From NCBI GenBank assembly GCA_002299785.1, contig DBNL01000094.1, positions 6,254 to 20,324 on the forward strand: a DNA stretch of 14,071 nt, read 5' to 3'. This stretch comes from Verrucomicrobia bacterium UBA673. Its GTDB lineage: Bacteria > Verrucomicrobiota > Verrucomicrobiia > Limisphaerales > UBA1096. Every line of letters begins with the position of its first letter. Within the stretch, counting starts at the first letter, position 1. Under the pieces are notes generated by a model, which made no database searches, was not told where the DNA came from, and was given only the letters and a program-made list of their open reading frames with translations. A program made the position numbers and the translations under genes. This document shows, in pieces, positions 11,427-14,071 of the stretch.

Positions 11427-14054
11427 ATGACCCGGCTTTTTCTTTTGCCTCTTTTTTTAGCTCATGGCCAAGCAGTTGTGGCGCAATCCTTAAAAGAGTT
11501 GCCCGACAACCTTCGAGCCATTCTCGAAAACACCAAACCAATTGAGACGACTATAAACGGTCGACTGCCTCTTTTCGTGCTGCCCATCAGCGGCTCACTC
11601 TCCTCCCTGCCGGATGGCCAAGCGGAGAAAGTGTTGAAGGACTTGGCCAAGCGTGGCATCGGCTATTCGGTAAACTGGAACCACGGTTCATTTGAGGCAT
11701 CGCTGAAAGAAGGATTGCGAATTGGCAAGATGCAGCAACGCTTGGGCAAAATGGTTTCTGTTCATGCCACGGGATGCCTTTACTCCTTTTTTGATGGCAC
11801 TGAAAAGACGCAGCACATCGATGCCGCCGGCAGGCCGTTCGGCGAGACCTCGTTTGGCGGCACAATGGGCTGCCCGTTTGCGCTTGAGCATCGCATCCCG
11901 GTCATTAAGCAACGCGTCGAGGCGTTCCTAAAGCAATACAAGACCGCCGGGGTTGATGTGAATTTCATCTTCGCGGACTGGGAGATCGACGGCCCCATCG
12001 AGTGGAACGACGCCTGGGCCAGTTCCAAGCGCTGCCGCCGTTGTCGCGTACACGTGCCGGGTATCGATGATTTTCGTAAATTCCAGGCCAAACTGCGAGC
12101 GATTCGAAGTAAGCTTCAACGAATTACATTCGGAGACAATGTCACCCGTTATTTCCCGGAAGCGCTTGTCGGCAACTATGCCGTGAATCCCCACAACGGC
12201 TATCGGTACTGGTACGACTATTTTGAACACGAAACCCCCGACGCACCGGCACTTCAGGATCAACGTGCTCGATATCGCGAGTGGAATCATGAGTTTGGGC
12301 ACTGCGGATACACATTTGCTATGCCGGTGGTTTACACATGGTACCCCACTTTCGGTTGGTACGATTTTGAACCCAAGGATTATCGCTGGTTTTACAACAT
12401 GCTGCTGGTCAGCTCTAATGCGGGCCAACATACCTCACAGCGGACACCGATCATTCCATTTGTCCACTGGCACACCACCGCACCCCCGGACAATCCCGAC
12501 CCGTCCGTGGAACAGTTCAGCAAGGAAAAATATCAGGAACTTCTCTGGCACATGCTGCTGCGCGGACACGACACGTTTTTCCTCTGGTGCACCGGCAGGG
12601 AGTTGGCAACAGAAATCCAGCTGGTTCATGAAGTATACCGTGAAAGTTTGCAGTACAGCGGCTTCATCGACCGTGGAGTGCCCATCGAGTTTGACGTGCC
12701 CTCAAAGCCCGGCCCGGTCGTGTCCGGCCTGCGCCTAGGCAACCGTGTGCTGGCGCGGCGAACCGATTTCGGGACGAGAACGGGCAACAAAACTTTGACC
12801 GTGGATGGTGGAGGCGAAGTCTCCGTCGCCGCCAAACGCGGGATGCAAATCCTCACCGTTGAACAAAAGTCAAGACACCCCGGCATCCTATCAGACCACA
12901 ACGGCAGGCTGCGTTTCCCGATTGGTTTCTATGAGTTCCCTGGCGAAAAGGAAAAGCTTCAAAGAATGGCTGAAAGTGGCATAAACATTGTCCGATGTAG
13001 CAACCGAGCCTCTCTAGACTCTGCACAAGCACAGGGAATGATGGGCTGGGTGCCGCTCAACGTCTTGCAGGGAGCTACACCGGAGTTGCGGAAACAAATC
13101 GAGACTCTGCGAAACCACCCTGCCTTGGCCGTATGGGAGGGTCCGGACGAAATCGTATGGACATTTACCGCGTACAGCTTCCTCAAGGAGCGCGCCGGCT
13201 TCACCCGAGAAGATTGGAACAACCAGATACCCAAGGCTGTAAATTATGCCAAAAAAGAGGGAGATAAAATCATCACAAAGATGAACGAAGGCATACGGCT
13301 CGTCCAGGAGCTGGACGAACGAAACCTACCTTTCTGGGTAAACGAAGCCGCTGACAGCGACGTGAAATACGTTCGGGATTACATCGGCTCCATCGATATC
13401 ACCGGCTGCGATTACTACGCCGTTCGAAAAGACGGTACCGATCTGCAAAGTATCGGGCGGTTGGTGGATCGTTGGGATGCAATCGGTCGCGGCAAGCCGG
13501 TCTGGATGGTTCTCCAGGGATTCTCATGGCACAAGGTCAAGGACGGGCGCAAGCGTCTTTATCCGAGCTATCACCAGTCAAGATTCATGGCCTATGACGC
13601 CATCTCGCACGGTGCCCGTGGCATCTTCTACTGGGGAACACAAACCATCGACGATCCCCTGTTTCGGGAATCCCTCTACGCCCTGACCGCCGAGTTAGGC
13701 GAACTCGAACCGCTTTTGGTAGGCGCCGATAAGACCATTGAAGTGTCAGTCATCGACGATCTTTTTGACGCACCAGGGATTGGTGTTAGGGGCACACTAA
13801 AAAGCAACCAAGCCGATTATCTCTTGATCCTGGTCAACGAAGACGATCACCGACATCTGGGGGTCGATGTCACCAAATTGGAGGGATTGAACGGCCGCAC
13901 GCTTCACCTGCTTTACGGCGACGAAAAAAAGGTTGTTAGAAAAGGAGGAATTGTCACTCGGATGCAGGCCCATGAGGTGAAGCTATTTTGCACCAACCCA
14001 CGTTTTGCAACCAAACGAACCATGGGCCGCGATTACGTGGATGCCAGAAAATAA
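11427..14054 (+). CDS. Exported two-domain glycoside hydrolase-like protein, family not recognised
   Basis: An 875-residue protein starting MTRLFLLPLFLAHGQAVVAQ, a short signal peptide cleaved around residue 20. Domain 1 (~45-415) has alternating strands and helices and the motif FIFADWEIDGP (180-190): the D184-W-E186 pair at a strand end resembles the catalytic DxE of hyaluronidase-type (GH56-like) barrels. A CRRC (203-206) follows. After a beta-rich linker (~418-480), domain 2 (~495-760) looks like a second TIM barrel: RNHPALAVWEGPDE (562-575) ends in a likely acid/base Glu (E575), as in clan GH-A enzymes, and GKPVWMVLQGF (689-699) is the beta-7 region. A C-terminal beta-domain (~770-857) may be a sandwich. 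The role is probably polysaccharide or glycoconjugate breakdown outside the cytoplasm, but activity is unproven. The ATG at 11427 directly starts the signal peptide. It is divergent from the transport cluster and the last gene of the window. Confidence 0.75.
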   Translation: MTRLFLLPLFLAHGQAVVAQSLKELPDNLRAILENTKPIETTINGRLPLFVLPISGSLSSLPDGQAEKVLKDLAKRGIGYSVNWNHGSFEASLKEGLRIGKMQQRLGKMVSVHATGCLYSFFDGTEKTQHIDAAGRPFGETSFGGTMGCPFALEHRIPVIKQRVEAFLKQYKTAGVDVNFIFADWEIDGPIEWNDAWASSKRCRRCRVHVPGIDDFRKFQAKLRAIRSKLQRITFGDNVTRYFPEALVGNYAVNPHNGYRYWYDYFEHETPDAPALQDQRARYREWNHEFGHCGYTFAMPVVYTWYPTFGWYDFEPKDYRWFYNMLLVSSNAGQHTSQRTPIIPFVHWHTTAPPDNPDPSVEQFSKEKYQELLWHMLLRGHDTFFLWCTGRELATEIQLVHEVYRESLQYSGFIDRGVPIEFDVPSKPGPVVSGLRLGNRVLARRTDFGTRTGNKTLTVDGGGEVSVAAKRGMQILTVEQKSRHPGILSDHNGRLRFPIGFYEFPGEKEKLQRMAESGINIVRCSNRASLDSAQAQGMMGWVPLNVLQGATPELRKQIETLRNHPALAVWEGPDEIVWTFTAYSFLKERAGFTREDWNNQIPKAVNYAKKEGDKIITKMNEGIRLVQELDERNLPFWVNEAADSDVKYVRDYIGSIDITGCDYYAVRKDGTDLQSIGRLVDRWDAIGRGKPVWMVLQGFSWHKVKDGRKRLYPSYHQSRFMAYDAISHGARGIFYWGTQTIDDPLFRESLYALTAELGELEPLLVGADKTIEVSVIDDLFDAPGIGVRGTLKSNQADYLLILVNEDDHRHLGVDVTKLEGLNGRTLHLLYGDEKKVVRKGGIVTRMQAHEVKLFCTNPRFATKRTMGRDYVDARK

Positions 14055-14071
14055 ACCGCCAGTGCCTCGCC

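Noticed and set aside
1..14071. CRISPR array, tRNA or rRNA genes, insertion sequences, phage or restriction genes
   Set aside because: I saw no regularly spaced direct repeats, no cloverleaf-like or rRNA-conserved segments, and no transposase, integrase or nuclease motifs on either strand.

Overview
The window is about 14 kb of fairly GC-rich bacterial chromosome with high coding density. It holds nine protein-coding genes, one of them cut by the left edge. I see no rRNA, tRNA, CRISPR array, transposase or phage gene. The gene mix suggests a Gram-negative environmental bacterium, most likely of the Verrucomicrobiota/PVC group: a Tat-exported NHL propeller protein with a Cys-rich leader, a Gfo/Idh/MocA oxidoreductase paired with an LmbE deacetylase, and a large secreted two-domain glycosidase-like protein. 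This is an inference from gene content, because there is no marker gene. Canonical Shine-Dalgarno sites are scarce; only one gene has a strong one.

Left part (1-3298). A minus-strand pair encodes an exported propeller-like protein (partial) and a Tat-signal NHL-repeat protein. Divergent from it is a plus-strand pair encoding a Gfo/Idh/MocA oxidoreductase and a PIG-L/LmbE zinc deacetylase that overlap by 8 bases, which points to joint sugar or amino-sugar metabolism. A 295-base gene-free stretch of lower GC follows, with a perfect 18-bp palindrome. Next comes a serine esterase of the phospholipase/carboxylesterase family, whose stop codon overlaps the stop codon of the next, opposing gene.

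Middle part (4215-11284, minus strand, transcribed right to left). A four-gene cluster encodes a DUF1302 outer-membrane beta-barrel, a DUF1329 periplasmic LolB-like protein, a YCF48-type periplasmic propeller and an MMPL/RND inner-membrane transporter. Together these give one component for each envelope layer, so I read the cluster as a trans-envelope machine for a lipid or another hydrophobic substrate. Two things are unusual. The DUF1302 barrel carries an inserted helical hairpin of thirteen perfect heptads, and a strong intrinsic terminator lies between the second and third genes, at the very 5' end of the third.

Right part (11427-14054). Divergent from the transport cluster is an 875-residue exported protein with two glycosidase-like barrel domains. 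Its family is not recognised; the second domain has a plausible acid/base Glu but a Gln where a clan GH-A nucleophile Glu would be expected.

Across the whole window the 10-mer CTTGGCCAAG recurs five times, far above expectation, and several near matches in other reading frames suggest a genome-wide iterated palindrome.
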